Of a stretch of 64,000 bases of DNA, positions 20,795-33,900 are shown in pieces; the first letter of the stretch is position 1, and every line of letters starts with the position of its first letter. The notes below the pieces were generated by a model. That model made no database searches. It was not told the DNA's origin and was given only the letters and a program-made list of their open reading frames with translations. Origin of the DNA: Phellopilus nigrolimitatus (taxonomy: Eukaryota; Basidiomycota; Agaricomycetes; Hymenochaetales; Hymenochaetaceae). A program made the translations under genes and the position numbers. The stretch is taken from contig JAJOHG010000048.1 of the NCBI GenBank assembly GCA_021029095.1, positions 1 through 64,000 of the forward strand. The letters are read 5' to 3'.

Positions 20795-22926
20795 TCACTC
20801 AAACGGCCAGTCATCTACGCCACTTTCTTCGAGGACGGTTTCAAACATGCTAAAGTCCCATGGCACGGTGCGTTGACTCGAACCAGCCGCCTGAGAAGAG
20901 GAAGCATGCTTCCTGACTTGGTAAATTATCTCGTCGATTTCGTCAAAGGTCGTCTCCAGGGTGCGCCCATCAGGACCTATGCCTCCCGGCCTCTTTCGAA
21001 CGCACCTTGGAACAGCATCCGCCCGCAGCCGGGACGGCCGTGCGCAGTGCATGCTTAAGTTCGTGTCGAAATGCGCGGTGTCCATCCAACTCGAGCCGGA
21101 GAAGGAGGAGTGGTCGCCCGGGTAGGTTACGAGGAGCAGGTTGGCGTTCTCGTCGCCCGCGCTCATGCTCTGGTGCATGTTGGTCGCGATGGTGTACAGC
21201 TTACCGTCGCGGGACTGGATGGCATTGTGCACGACGTCCTGGTGTGTGTGCACGTCGATCTCAGGCCGCGCCGCGGCGTATGAGATGCTGACGCAGAGGC
21301 TCTCGAGCGGTATGCCTGGATATTTTTTGGCTGCGAGCGTCCGGAGAGCGGGGATGTGTCGGCGGACATCGCGGATGGCGGTCGTCCGCAGAAATTTCTC
21401 GTTCCTGCGCTTCGTGAAGTCGCGGTCTGGACAATCGCGTTTTTCTTAGGAGATGCACCTGAGATTTGAGATAGCTGTCGTGACACACCTGCGTTGTATC
21501 GAGCAATGATGGGGCACTCCTTGCGATGGCCCCTCTCTTTCCAATCGATGGTTTGACACGTCTTCGAGCAATAGATCGAGACCTTGCAGTTGGCGCACTT
21601 TTGAAATCTTCTTCTTGGTCCTGAAACACTACAAGTAGCCTAAAGAGATTGAGAATATGATACTTATCGAAATATAATCGACTTACATTACAGCAAGAAA
21701 CCCGCTTCTGACTCTTGTTAAAAACCGCTAACGACGCAGCGCGTTCCATAATAACCTCTTCAAAATTATCCCAAGTCCGCAAGCCGATCTCGCTGCTTTT
21801 CGCGAGATTTTGGATTTGAGCAGAAGAAATGTTCTTCATGCTATCAACGGTTGGATTTAAGACGGAATAGAGGATGAGATATGGAGGGATTTCTTTTTCT
21901 AGCAAGATCTTGGGCGACTCTGTGCGAATGAAAGAAGCGAAATGAGGACTGTACAAGACAAGTTCCTTGAGTAATCCAGATGACAGTGCTTGTGTGACCC
22001 ATTTGACGCCCGTGTCGAGGAGCAAGACCTGATGAATGTAATCGAAACAACCTCCCGCTGCCTCGAAACCGGAATGTCCGACGAAGTCCTGAATGGGCGC
22101 GTTTCGCAGCTCCTTCAGAGTGCGCAGGATGACTCGGACACTTTGTTTGTCCAGGATTGCACGCCTCTTCTCCCCAGTTTTCGACATCGACAAGATGATT
22201 ATTACGTTAATGTACGCGAATATAAAGTCAAGATTGAACGGCATCGCACTTAGGGCTTTCTGCAGCCGGGAAAGCGCGAGGTTCGCGATGACATCGGCAT
22301 CGGGGAAGAGCCTGTCTAGTACCTCGGTGTGCTTCTCGCCATTGAGATAAAAGCAGACCATGAATGCCGTCGAAGCAAAGGGAATCTCGTCGCCAGTAAT
22401 GCTCTTTTCCCTCCATAGGTGGACGATGAACTCGAATATACGATCGTCGCTGCGCACGATCTTATGGAATGCCTCCCCGCAGGGGTTCGTCTCCAGAAAA
22501 TGGCTAACGAACAGCTCGGTGTCCCTCTTCCGTCTTTTCGTCTTCGCGCGGTGTTCATGCAAGTACCGCATCCACCTGAAGATGTCGTCCCAGTGTCTGA
22601 GAGCCATGGCTGCGAGGCTTTTGTCCTTAGCGTAAATGGAGACGATCTTATGCATGCCGGTGAAGCAGGCGGTGATCAGGGCATTCAGCTTGCTGTCTGC
22701 TTCATCTGTGGCGTCTGGGTTCGGTTTGCGGAAGTGAGCGCAGAACGCGTCGAGGACATCCGGATAGGAGGACGGCGGGAGAGTCGGTATGCTCAATGTG
22801 AGCCGAGTGACGTCGGCCTCGGTCCCGTTCTTCGCGAGCTGGGCTAGCTTCGAGAGGTTGGAGAGGGGTGAGCGTTTTGTACGATCGAAAAAATCCTTTA
22901 CTTACCTGACGAGGCCTGAGGCTCAT
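20795..22926 (-). CDS. MYND-type zinc-finger protein, 654 aa
   Basis: Four exons: 22926-22906 (MSLRPRQ), 22847-21687, 21639-21489, 21426-20795; phases agree. Residues 8 to about 385 are an alpha-helical, repeat-poor region of unknown function. A MYND finger follows: a C-x4-C pair (CCNATC) split by the second intron, then CANC, YCSKTCQTIDW and HRKEC. The acceptor TCTCTTTAG at 21640 is required to keep the finger in frame. The C-terminal 210 residues contain no domain I know. Proteins with this layout (long helical N-terminus, central MYND, variable tail) form large families in Agaricomycetes. MYND fingers bind proline-rich peptides, so a protein-interaction or regulatory role is likely; the specific partner is unknown. 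Confidence 0.83.
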
Positions 22927-23712
22927 GATAGGACAAGTGCAGCCACTACGTCGATCTGTGCTCGAACAGGGATTGATTGACGCATGTTTGTACACGCGTT
23001 TCTTTACATAATCGCGCTCCCTTCGTGCATTTCGTTTCGGAGAATCTGCAGCTTTCGATGGCAAGTACGCTTCCGATCTCAACATCACGATCCAAAAGTT
23101 GAAAACTTTCAGCTGCATTTAAATTTTTGTATAAGATCGTGTTACAGATTTTCAAATACTGGACACGCCGGACAGTAATGTATGTCGTTAGACCTCAATG
23201 GCGACCGGTTTTGAATACATAGAAGAAACACAATAGTCCCTCTTGAGGAAGCCGGCCGAAATGTGCACTGTCGCCGGCTCAGAGGTCACTATTAGATGTA
23301 ATGAAAAGCGTGTCAGACGCTGGACGAGTAGTTGGTGACTAAGATATTGTAGAACAAGGACATGGTAGGTGCACGAGCTCTCAGCAAGGCGTCGATTTTG
23401 ACGGCAAAGAAAGAGTGCCGACAGTTAGCAAGACAGAAGACCTCCGATTGCGGTCGACCATCGATTGTCGGATGCACGCTACGAGCGGACCAGACCAACT
23501 TTATCTTTGATTTAGACCAAATGATGCTAGGAGTCACGCATACGCCGGGGCGGACTCCTGCCTAGGTCTCTGCGCCGCGAGACAGTCGATCTTCCTCATG
23601 TCATATATACGTTCCGCACACATAAGAAAGAATGCAGAATATTTTATTAGGCTAAAGGAATTATAGACGTGTATATCAAGTATTCACGAGGGCAGAGCAG
23701 AATGAACTACAT
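22927..23712. other. Intergenic, MYND gene promoter and RhoGEF 3' end
   Basis: No supported gene. It should contain the promoter of the leftward MYND gene and the 3' UTR of the leftward RhoGEF gene. Confidence 0.5.
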
Positions 23713-26700
23713 TTACTTGGCAGATGACTTTCTTCCGCTACCCAGCTTCAGGCGTCTCCGTGCCGACACCGTCTTGCGCGTCGACGGACATGGTGAAGGC
23801 GAGGACACCGCCTCCCGGAAAGACGCCGGGAGAAGGTCTTCTCGTTGCATCTCGTGTAGCGTCTGCTGGAAGCGCAGCGCCCACCAGCCCCGTTCCTCGC
23901 GTTCCCGCAAAGTAGCGTCGTCCGCCTGTCCCTTCTCGAGCTCTCCAATTTGGCCGGACGGGCTTTTGGGAAGAGGAAGGCCGGATGCAAGAATAGACAT
24001 GACGGTCTGCCGGGTGCTTGCCTCTTGGTCTAGCCCCGATCCATGCGCGAGGTATCTCCCTGAATGAGTCGGGAAAGACAACGATCGTAGGGTGAAAAGA
24101 TAACACTGTTCAAGTGCGTCCCACCACCGTTTTTGTGCATCCGGCTGTTTCGAACCTGCGCTAGTGCTTTTAGGGAGGTGGACGAATAGCGACGTCGCTG
24201 ATGTGTCGGAGAGGATACCGGCGTCGAGATTCTCGATGTCCATAGGTAACACGTGCAGACCAATCATATGGTCATATCCTGATAATCAGACCAGTTGTTA
24301 GCTATTGGAAGTCGAGTAAATTAACTAAAAATATACCAAGTGTTCCAGAATGATCGGTCACCGAGAGTACGCGACAAATCCCAATGTCGTCCAGCAATTC
24401 CCATGCATCTTTGCCTGTTTTCTTGTCATTTTTCGACTGAGATGATATGGGGACCGTGAATAACGCTAAGTCGGTGAATATAAACGCGTATAACGGTGTC
24501 AATCTGGTTTTCCCCTGCGAAAACCTTCGTCCCCCGTCGACCGCTTCGCAAGCCCTTGAGCTCCCTGTATTTCGCAAAATAGATCTATCTCCACGAAGAG
24601 ATATGTTCGAAGCGGCAGATGAGATCGAGGTCATAGATGCTGCGTCAGAAAGCTCGGAGTTCAGGCAAGAATCCAAGGAGTTGGCTCGGCGACGCTGACC
24701 AGAGGCCAAGCGCCGCGAGCGCTCATCGTGCCGCTCTGATCCATGTTTGGAGGGCGCTGACCGTCCAAGTTGAGAGGACGTGCAAGCATTATCCTCGAGA
24801 GTATTTTTGCTCCGCTCGCTGAGGTGTACACGCTGCAGAGCCCCGTGGGCGACCAGCCGTCTTTCTCTCCGTATTAGCTGCACAGTGCTAGGAAGGCCAT
24901 GGACGCGAGATACGAGATCTTTCACAAATGTGTATTCTTCTTCGCGGAGCTTGACCTCACGCATAACACGCACGACTAAAGTTGCCGAGTGCAACAGCGA
25001 GAAGGTTGGCAAGTGATCGACATGAGACCTGGGTGTGAGATCCCATAATTCCTACACATTTGAGTTAGTATTGACAACACTCGGGTGGCTGAAGGTAGAC
25101 TTACGTTGAAATGTTTCAAGTACCTCCCTAATCTCGTCAAAGGCAACCACAGAAATGAACTGAACGTCATATTCGCGCACTCTTCGTTAGCGCTTTTAAT
25201 CCTAAAATATTCACCGAGTTCACTCTTCGGATCCTTCATCATCATTTCTATCTCATTGACCACCTCGTCCAAGCGTACAATATATGGTTGATAAACCTCA
25301 AGTCTGGGGATGAAGGTCCTAAGAGTTTCCGAAACCCGGAGAACTACAGGATACTGCGATGATCGTGTATGCTGTAGGGCCGAGCTAATTTGCGCGTGGA
25401 GTTGGAAAATGTCGTCCAGCCAATCCATGAGTCTTGAGACGTTACTTGGGAGACCAATTACCCATGTGCGATTTTTTCCAAGCAAGGGGTGAACAAAGAT
25501 TTCGAGCACAGTGCGCAAGCTCTTCAAGAAGGCTTGCTCCGTCTCACAGAGTTCCCAAATCACCTCCTGCCGGCGCATCTCAGTGTCGCCATGCCGCTCC
25601 AGCAAGGAAACATAAGCGGAGTGAGATAGTGTTTTCCGCCAGGATGTCTTGATGCTGCTTCCGCTAACGCTCTGAACGCGATCAAGATCGCGCTCCCTCT
25701 TCTGCCAAGGCCTATCTGGTACTTCATCTTCGTAGATAGACGAGCTCGAAGAACTTGCCGACATGGGCGCCCTTACAGGTCGAAGAGACTCCGTGATGTA
25801 CTTCTCAGCTTCGGCCATGCTAGAGCGCCACGATGTACGATTCCCTTTAGTGGACAGACCTTCATATGGGTGATGTGCTTCCGCGCCGATTCCAAGCGCG
25901 TGGAACAGCTTTTCTGCTCCTAGACTCAGTCCAAGGCCGTCGTTGACCTCGCCTTCCCACTCCGAGTCTAAGACAGGGTTTCTCAAAGACACATTGCTTT
26001 CTGCGGAAGAGAGCATCTCATTCCCTTCGCAGACACTAGAGATGGAAGGCGGGATTCCGAAAGCCTCACGCTGGCGCTCGGCGTTGAGCATTATCAGGCT
26101 GTCGCGGTTGATATTCCCCCAGTCTGGCCTAAGAGTCGCTTTCACCTCGCTCGCGCTGATAGCCACGTCTGCGGGTACTGACTTAGGAATGAAGGATACA
26201 CGCTTCAAGGAACTAGAACGACGAGAAGACGAGCCGTCTTGGTGCGTAGCTTCCTGAGGCCGAGAGGTACGACTCTGAGGTCTGGTGAAAAGCAGTTCTG
26301 TCTCGTTAACTCCCTGAATGACACAGTCGTCGGCATGCATAGAGTCTTGGGGCCCTGTGTTTAGACCAAGTCCAGCAACCAAGTCCACGAGCTCATTTCG
26401 TCGCCGAGCATGAGAATCCTCAGGCGTCACGGCGTAGTGTACAATTTCATTCTGAGAGTCTTCTGAGGTGGACTGCTCCACATGAGAAACCATCAACCTC
26501 GGCGACTTTCCCCGAGAAAATGGCGGGGAATATGATGGATGATCGTAGACATAGTCAGGTCGAGGCGATAGATGAGAAGACACCGCACGAGAAACGGGTC
26601 GGTTGGACGAGTGCTTGTCTGTGACGAGCCTTTTATGGACGTTATTGCTATTCGCCTCAGCCGTATATTCTGAAGCCTGATTCCACGCAGCGTATGAAGG

Positions 26701-28496
26701 TTTTGGAGTGCATTCACGAGATGGATTTCGCTTGTCTTCCTTGTTGATCGTCGGTGACCTAGCAGAGGGCGACTTGGAGCCAGAAGATATCTTGGTACTC
26801 GCATACGCAGAGCGAGGAGAGTATGAAGTAGAGTTATACTTATCTGTGATTGGCGTCGGAGAGTAAGATGAAGACGGCAAATTAGAAAGCTTATGATATT
26901 TGGACTGAGACGATGAAGGAGTCTCTTCCGGACGTATACCAGACGAGGGTGTTCGAGATCTCTGACTCGGTGAAGGAATGGTCGGTGACGTCTTCTTTAC
27001 CGGAGAGGCGTCAACAGACAAAAAAGGATTGGTATGTGCCGCCGACGAAGACCGTGCTCGTGGCGTCTTAAGCGTGGGTTCCGAAGCAGAACCATCGGCA
27101 TCTATGTTCGGCGAAAGCTCTTGTACGACAATCGGGCGAGGTGTTCTCAGTGAGGTCTTCAAGGTTGACCTTGACTTGGAAACGGAATGTTCAAGGTCTT
27201 GAATTTGGCTTTGAACGGCCTTCTTGCCGATTGCGCCTGAGTTTTCCGCGTGCTTTGGGGCGTACGTCGGATCTGCGAAATCATAGAATGAACAAGAGTT
27301 CAATTATATATTGTTACATACGAACCAGGCGAGAATGAAACAGCATCCTGTCCTGAAGAAACCGAAAGAGGCTTACGAGTGCGTGTTGGATACTCCAGAG
27401 ACAAGATATCGGACATTTCTCGCGGACAATCGTAGTATTGATCCTTAGCTAAATGAGCCTTGACAGGAGTCGATTCTTTTGGCATAGGAGAAGTCGGCGA
27501 TCGAAGGGACGAAAGCGCAGGCGATGCGGATTTGTCGCGCGTAGGCGGTGGAACAAGCGTATCAACCAAGTTATGAGCGACCCCCGTCGTTTCTGAACTT
27601 CGTAGATACGTCGAGTCCTCAGCCGATAGTCTAGTAGAGCCGGTCATTCTGTGAACGGTGTCCCGAAGGCTAGGCAGCAGGTCTTTCTCAAGCTTCGGAA
27701 GTCCTAGCTTACTAGCTCTCTTGTAGTTTGACTCTTCTTCAGTCGGCTCCTCATGTTCCTTCTTGCTTCTTCCCCACGAGCGTCTGCGCTGCGATACCTT
27801 CGGCTTACTATGCGATGTAAAGTCAGATCGACCTCGAGAGATGTGTCCATCTGGATGAGCATCGCGAGCCTTCGAGTCGTGAGACATATGAGAAGCAGTA
27901 GAGAGCTTGCCCGAGGATATACATTCAATAGCTTGGTCGTCGTCTGCTAGGTTATCCTGGTGCGCACTTGGCGGGAAGCCTACAGAAGTAACATAACGAG
28001 AATGCGGACGTGGTAGCCGAAATGTTTCTTGATGACGCTTGTCAAGCGATGCGTCTCTTTCTTCCGACTTGGCTCTGCTTCGTGAGTCACCAGCGGAGGG
28101 TGTGCGAGCCCGCGCTGGGCTTTTGTCCTTGATCATTGGAACGGGAGGCGCGTCCAAATCATCGGACCAGTCGTCATCCCCATCCGGCGGTATGGGCGTT
28201 TGTGTCCTCCACATTTTGCGCTGGCTTTGCGCGCTTGACGCGCGCGTCGTGGCATCACCTCGTAAAACGTCGCTCACGAGCAACCCAGTGTTCGTCGACG
28301 ATATCAGCGGCCTCGCCCTCCTTTCTGATATGGTTCTTGATGGCTTAGACCGTTTTTCCGACCCTCGGACCGTTTCTGTTGTCGGCGAAGTAGGACCGAC
28401 GTCTGCACTACCGTGCGCGTGTGCCTTTCTGCCGGGTGGCACGGCACCGCGTGAGCTGGCGCGCGATTCTTCTTTTCGAGTTGACGAGCGATGCAT
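23713..28496 (-). CDS. RhoGEF with DH and PH domains, about 1,539 aa
   Basis: Four exons: 28496-27326, 27272-25105, 25051-24337, 24278-23713; all phases match. Residues 1 to about 940 are Ser/Pro/Arg-rich and probably disordered. A Dbl-homology domain starts near residue 955 (RRQEVIWELCETEQAFLKSL) and includes the last-helix motif LPLTRLGRYLKHF. A PH domain after about residue 1150 carries LIRRERRLVAHGALQRV and YAFIFTDLALFTVP, followed by WWDALEQCYLF. The protein should exchange GDP for GTP on a Rho-family GTPase (Cdc42/Rho/Rac) at the cell cortex, controlling actin and polarity. The target GTPase cannot be told from sequence. The ATG at 28496 is the first in a frame that stays open 60 codons upstream, so an additional 5' exon is possible. 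Confidence 0.87.
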
Positions 28497-29004
28497 CCAG
28501 TCTTTCCGTATGTATGCGAGTAGTTGAGCAAGAAATCCACTGGACAGAGGAGTGTCGAAACTCAAGAGGTGGAAGGTTGTCAGCTCGGACGACGCGACGC
28601 GTTGTGTTCGTCGGAAGTTCCCACACTGTACATGAAATGATCGACTTGTACTAAAGCAGGCGAGATGCATCTGCATTTGGAAAACTCAGTGGGTGGTGCC
28701 TGTATAAATTGCATTGCATCAAGATTAGGATAGCAAGGCGGTCAGGCGACATAGTAAAACAGCAACGAGTACAGTGGGTCGTGATTTCGTTGCGTACAGA
28801 AAGGGCTTAGATGTCCGGGGAGCGTGTAAAAATGTCCAGGTGGAGCCGCGTGTAGTCCGCATGAAAGGGGAGAAGAGGAGTGGGGAGGGTTCGCTAATGT
28901 GGAAAAAAAATGTCCATGGTCCGATGCAAGCGGGAATTTTTGATCGTCCGGAAAGGCATAAACGACAGAACGGTCGTGAAACAAGGCAACTGCTTTGAGG
29001 GCTA
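28497..29004. other. Intergenic, RhoGEF promoter and hydrophobin 3' region
   Basis: No supported gene. Confidence 0.5.
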
Positions 29005-29539
29005 TCATGGGGCTACTGCAATGTCGGTGCAGTTCACACCTACAGTAGCATCTATCAAATGCAAAGGATAAATTTTGTTCAGCTTGAAATATCAAGGACT
29101 CAAGTGCAAAGCCAGCCTACTGTAGACAGTCTGGCAGCAGACAACGGAGTTATCGCTGGTGAGAAGAAGGATAAGCGTCAGTTGACGTGTCTTCGTCCCA
29201 AGAATAAATCGAAGCGCACCAAGAACCACCGGAAACATCCTCATCACTCAACGTTGTGCAATTGTATCCGATGTCCACGTTTTTCGGCACGACCACACTC
29301 AGTCTGCTGAGTATTGATGTCGCTGTCGTGCTGTTTGAATGGACAACATCCGCGCAGCACTGGACTGCGTTTTCAGAACACAATGCGCGAGAAACAGATT
29401 GCGTTGCGCTAGCTTTCGAGGACCGCGTGTGCGACGCAGAGGGCCATGGTTTCGAGGCACCTGCGACTGCACCGGCCACCACGAGGGTAGCCACGAGAAT
29501 AAGACGGCAGCTGAGATTGTTGCAGCCCATCGCTTTCAT
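29005..29539 (-). CDS. Class I hydrophobin, 133 aa
   Basis: Small secreted protein that assembles into amphipathic films on hyphae and spores. Three exons: 29539-29220, 29155-29121, 29051-29005. Splicing restores all eight cysteines in the canonical order: C1 in RALC, C2-C3 in VQCC, C4 in GYNC, C5 formed across the first intron (GGS-C-DNS), C6-C7 in VVCC and C8 in VGVNC. A signal peptide (about residues 1-27, LILVATLVVAGAVAGA) precedes a Ser/Thr-rich stretch. Intron positions, one splitting C5 and one after the CC pair, are the same as in the second hydrophobin at 60667-61660. Unspliced, the frame runs 129 codons and hides the last four cysteines. Confidence 0.92.
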
Positions 29540-30236
29540 TTATGTGTGTGTTTTGACGTAGTGGGTAACGAGAGACGGGGCGGGTGAATCGCTCACAGGC
29601 AGGGAGGAAGAAAGGGCTCAGGCAGACCGTTGAAAGGCCTTAACACACAAACGAGGCCACTCTTTATATTCTGTAACAAATATAAGGTTGTTATAGGTGC
29701 CGATGGCATGGCGGTACAACACCGTCTTGCGAACGCTTTCTTTTGAGTCTAACACATTTTGAGGGGTATCACTAGTACCGGTCCGCAGAATGACGCAGCA
29801 GAATGCAGTTTGTGCCTCGCCATATATCGTTTCCTTTGATGGTAACCCCGATTTCGTGACATGATATTATCTTAGATGACGAGCAGCTTAACTTCCTGCT
29901 GCTGCCAGCGCTCTGCAATAAGATTGTACGAGGGTGCAAAGGACAAGCAGGTTGCTCTAAGGTGATGGTATAGGATGTCGAAACGCAAATCAGTGTGACG
30001 AAGTACCTTATTTTATTTTCCATCCCTGGACCTGAATTACATGTATTATAACAAACCCCAAATAATCATCTGTCATGTATTGACCAAGAGTATTGATCGA
30101 AGTGCGAGGATTGAAATCAAAGCAACGTTGTGTCGTGAGTAAGTAAATTGTAAGTAACATCAATGCCAGAATCCCGAACTTAGTAAAATAAAAGAAACGC
30201 ATCATCAGTCGTTCAGGTCGTCAGGATACCCTACAT
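29540..30236. other. Intergenic, hydrophobin promoter and 3' end of the multi-dsRBD gene
   Basis: No supported gene apart from the TATA box described. Confidence 0.5.
29663..29668 (-). promoter_or_regulatory. TATA box of the hydrophobin gene
   Basis: AATATAAAG on the minus strand, 124 bp upstream of the start codon, an expected position given a moderate leader. Confidence 0.55.
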
Positions 30237-30865
30237 CTAAATTATCTCAGTCACGCGTGACTGCGATCGCAGCCGCTGGAGTACTTGCTTAGCCACGCGC
30301 TGACGCCCTTCATTCTCCGACGAAAATACACTCGGCAATTCAAGCCGTTCCTTGCCCATGACGATCCAGACCTTGTAAACATCCTCCCCATGTTCGTTCT
30401 TCATCTGCTTGGCGCCGAAATCGGGGTATGGGATTCCCTCGGAACCGCAGAACTCTTGATCATCGCAATTGCGGTAAGCGAGTAAATCAAGGTATATAAA
30501 AGGAGAATACTCACTAATAAGCTGGCCGACGCTGGACGTTGCGTTCGAGGCAGGCACGAACGTCGGCGGGGCAGGCGATGCGCTACTCGACTCCCGTTTG
30601 ACACTTACAGCCTGCGGCGGTAGTGACGACTCTGACCTCTGCTTCTTGTGTTGCTGTGCGTCTTCCGGCGATCTTTCCCGGGAGCGTGGTCGCTTCTGGC
30701 GATCGCTGCCCGCACTGAACGAAGCTGTTCTTGTCGGTGATCCGGCCTTCTCAGTCTGTCCAACGGTATTGACAGGCGGTATCAGGATACTGGTAGGAGC
30801 AGCGGGAGCAGCAGGAGAAGGGGCTGGAACAGGAGTCTCAGGGGTGGGAGTCGCAGGGGTAGGAG

Positions 30866-30917
<52 letters not shown>

Positions 30918-33900
30918 GCCCCACTGCCCGGGGCTCACGGCCGTCGCGGGAGGAGTAGGATATGAAAACCCTGGAGTAGGCGGCATGGGGACAGCGTATG
31001 GCATTGCCATACTGTATTGAGCATATCGAGGGTCGGTGTAATAAGCTGCATATGCAGGATATGCAGCGACACTGAAACCAGGTGTAGACGGAGGCGTAGC
31101 TGGTATAGCGTAAGCGTTTGCAGGCGGAGGATAAGAAGGTAGTTGCTGAACAGGAAATGGATAAGTTGCTTGCGCAAATCCTGGAGCGTAAGGATTAGTG
31201 CCATAAGGATGTTGTTGGGATTGTGGCAATTGAGGTGCCTGGGGTGAATGAGGTTGAGGCAGAGCACCGTAGGCCGAGAATTGTTGAGGAGACTGGTGTT
31301 GAGGAGGCTGGAAAGGTGATGGTTGCGGAGGATGATATTGGGGTGGCGGAGGAACAGAAAATGGTGACGATTGCTGCGGGGTGAGAGGCTGCTGCGGGAT
31401 AAGAGGTTGCGAAGTGCGATGAGGTGCTCGAGGAGGAAGTGGAGCACGAGGTCGCTTCTGGTACGTACGAGGCTGAGGACCAGGATGCTGCGTGTAAGGC
31501 GGAGGTGGAGGAGCCACAGAAGGAGGGGGCGGAGGAGGTTGTGAATAATTACGAGGAGCACGGGGAGCGTGCTTAGGGGCTGGAGGAGGTCGAGGAGGGG
31601 AATGTTGTGGAGATGGAGGAGCCCCAGGGGAAAGCTGGGAAGGTGGCGACGGCGAGCATTGGGGAGGTTGTGGATATTGAGAAGGAGATACGGCAGCAGC
31701 AGTAGCGATATCGGTAACAGATGAGTTGGTGAGACGATCTATGACAGCCGTTGCTGCCGCCAGAACGTCATTATACGGCACTGCGCGCTGGGGTGGCTGA
31801 CTACACGGCGGATGAGGAGGCTCACTAGGACCGGCTATAGGTTGGGTAGGCGCAAGAGGAAGCAGATGGCGCGTAATTGACGGCTGCCCCTTGGACGGTT
31901 TCGAGAACTGATTGATACCCTGATACTTGTCATGTGTCCACCTCGTGCTTATGGTTTCTTCTCTTTGACGCGTCATCGTCCCTTCCTTCGTCTCAGGAAT
32001 CGGTAAACCAAGTTTTACCAGACCGCTGGTCGAAAGGACAGGCCGCTTTGTGACGTTCGAACGCTGCTCAGTTGCTGTCGAACTCCTCACCGGAGACATA
32101 ACTTCTTTCTTGCCTTTCTCTGCGTTTTGCACAGCGCGTCTGTACGGCTTGAATGGATCATGATCTAGAGGGATGGGCTCTCCATGAAAGCGCAAGAACT
32201 CGATTGCTTCTTGACCAGCGAGATATACGACGGCGATTTTCGCATCTGTCTTCGTCCGGTACTCGGTCGGGACGGACCATTTTCTCATTTCGTCCAACTG
32301 CGGATCGTCTGAAAGAGCAAGTATCATAGTGCAACCGAAAGCTTCAAGCATGACGTGTATTAGTAATTCATTAAAAGCAAGTCGAAATTCGAAATCGGCT
32401 GCGCACCTCCTTCATCGTGAGCATACTCGTACGTTGGATGCATACCGTGTCTAAGCCTCGCGTACTCAGATCCGAGGATGGGCAGAATCTGCTCGTTTGC
32501 CTTCTTTCGCATTTCAGTAGTGATCCTATTCTCAACTCCGATTGCAACAGATCGGATGTATTGGTTAATCCCTTGCGATATGGCGAGGAAGCATACTGCT
32601 GCTTTCGCATCTGCTCGCTTCGAAAATCTGGGATCTGAAATGTATGTCTTCGTCTCCCCAGGGCGTGTCAATCGAATGATACATCCGTGCACTAGAAGAA
32701 AATGAATGAATATCGCGTTCTTCGAGCACAAGTTACTATACCGACTCACAGCCATTCTCATTGATGAAGTAAAACTGAAGATTAAGTCGTGCCCCTTTCG
32801 CAAGTTGCAGGGTCGTGTTGAGTATTCCAGGAGCGTTCAGATTAGATACCAACTTCTCAGTAATATTTTCAGGAAACGGCTTTGGGAGGCTATCGAAGAA
32901 CGTTTGAAGAGAGACAGCGTTTGAGCGACCCTTCTTCTCGAACTCCGGCTCCCGTTTGATGCTCGCATTATCAAGTGTCTCAGCAAGCGCAGTAGCGGGC
33001 TCGGTTTGCCCGTTTCCGAACTTGATGAAATCTAAAACACCTTCTCGGATCGCTGCCTCAGAGCCTTCTTTCTTCGCTAAAGACTTTGTATCATAGGTCG
33101 CGCTAACAGAATAGACACGTTGCGAGTGGGTTGATAGCTCAACGACGAGAGCACAGCCGAATGCTAACGAAAGCTTAGTTTAGGCGGATTTCAACGCGTG
33201 GTTAAGACTTACCTGAAGACGCCTTATTTTCGGTGAAGAAGATCCACCGAGGTTGCACCAGTCCAGCTCTCCACTCGACACAGCAATCCTGTATTTGCTT
33301 GCTCGATTCATCATCTGTCAAGTCGATGACGGGGCTTTCCTCCTTGACTTTGACATCCTGTTTGACCATTTTGCCATCGAGAGGAGCGAGGACAAGCGTT
33401 GAACGAGACTTCGAGTTGTCCTTATTTCCGTATAAGATGAAATCTACCGCCCCCATCTCCACCGCTATGGCTGCAACTCGAGCCTTCGCATCGCTTTTGC
33501 GCGAGAATTCAGGCACAGTTTTATACGAACGCGTCATCCCATTTGGCCTTGTTATTGTCAAGATGCATTGCTTGTCTGAGAAACAAGGAAAAGAGAGAGG
33601 ATGAAGAGTTAGAACGAATTGAAACGGATAATATGTTGAATGGCTTTTGGTGGAGAACGAGTCGATGAAAGGTGTTTTAGCATCAGGGAGCAGGAACTGC
33701 CAAAGAGAAATACATCAGGCTTTGTCCAGTGATACAAGCTCGCAACAGAGTGCGCTCTTCGCAATGGACAAGTAAAGATCAAAGCCAGGCAAGAGCTCGA
33801 AGATGCATGCGGTATAATTCATCATCGGAAATACATGAAGAAAGAGATCATGCCGAAGCAGACATGGACAAAGCACTTACGATCAGGACCATCCTCCTCG

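Noticed and set aside
22702..23118. A 138-codon minus-strand frame upstream of the MYND gene
   Set aside because: It reads through the first intron; splicing MSLRPRQ to LAQLAKNGTEAD gives the coherent protein.
30935..31561. A 208-codon Leu-rich minus-strand frame
   Set aside because: Shadow of the Pro/Gln-rich insert of the multi-dsRBD protein in a shifted frame.
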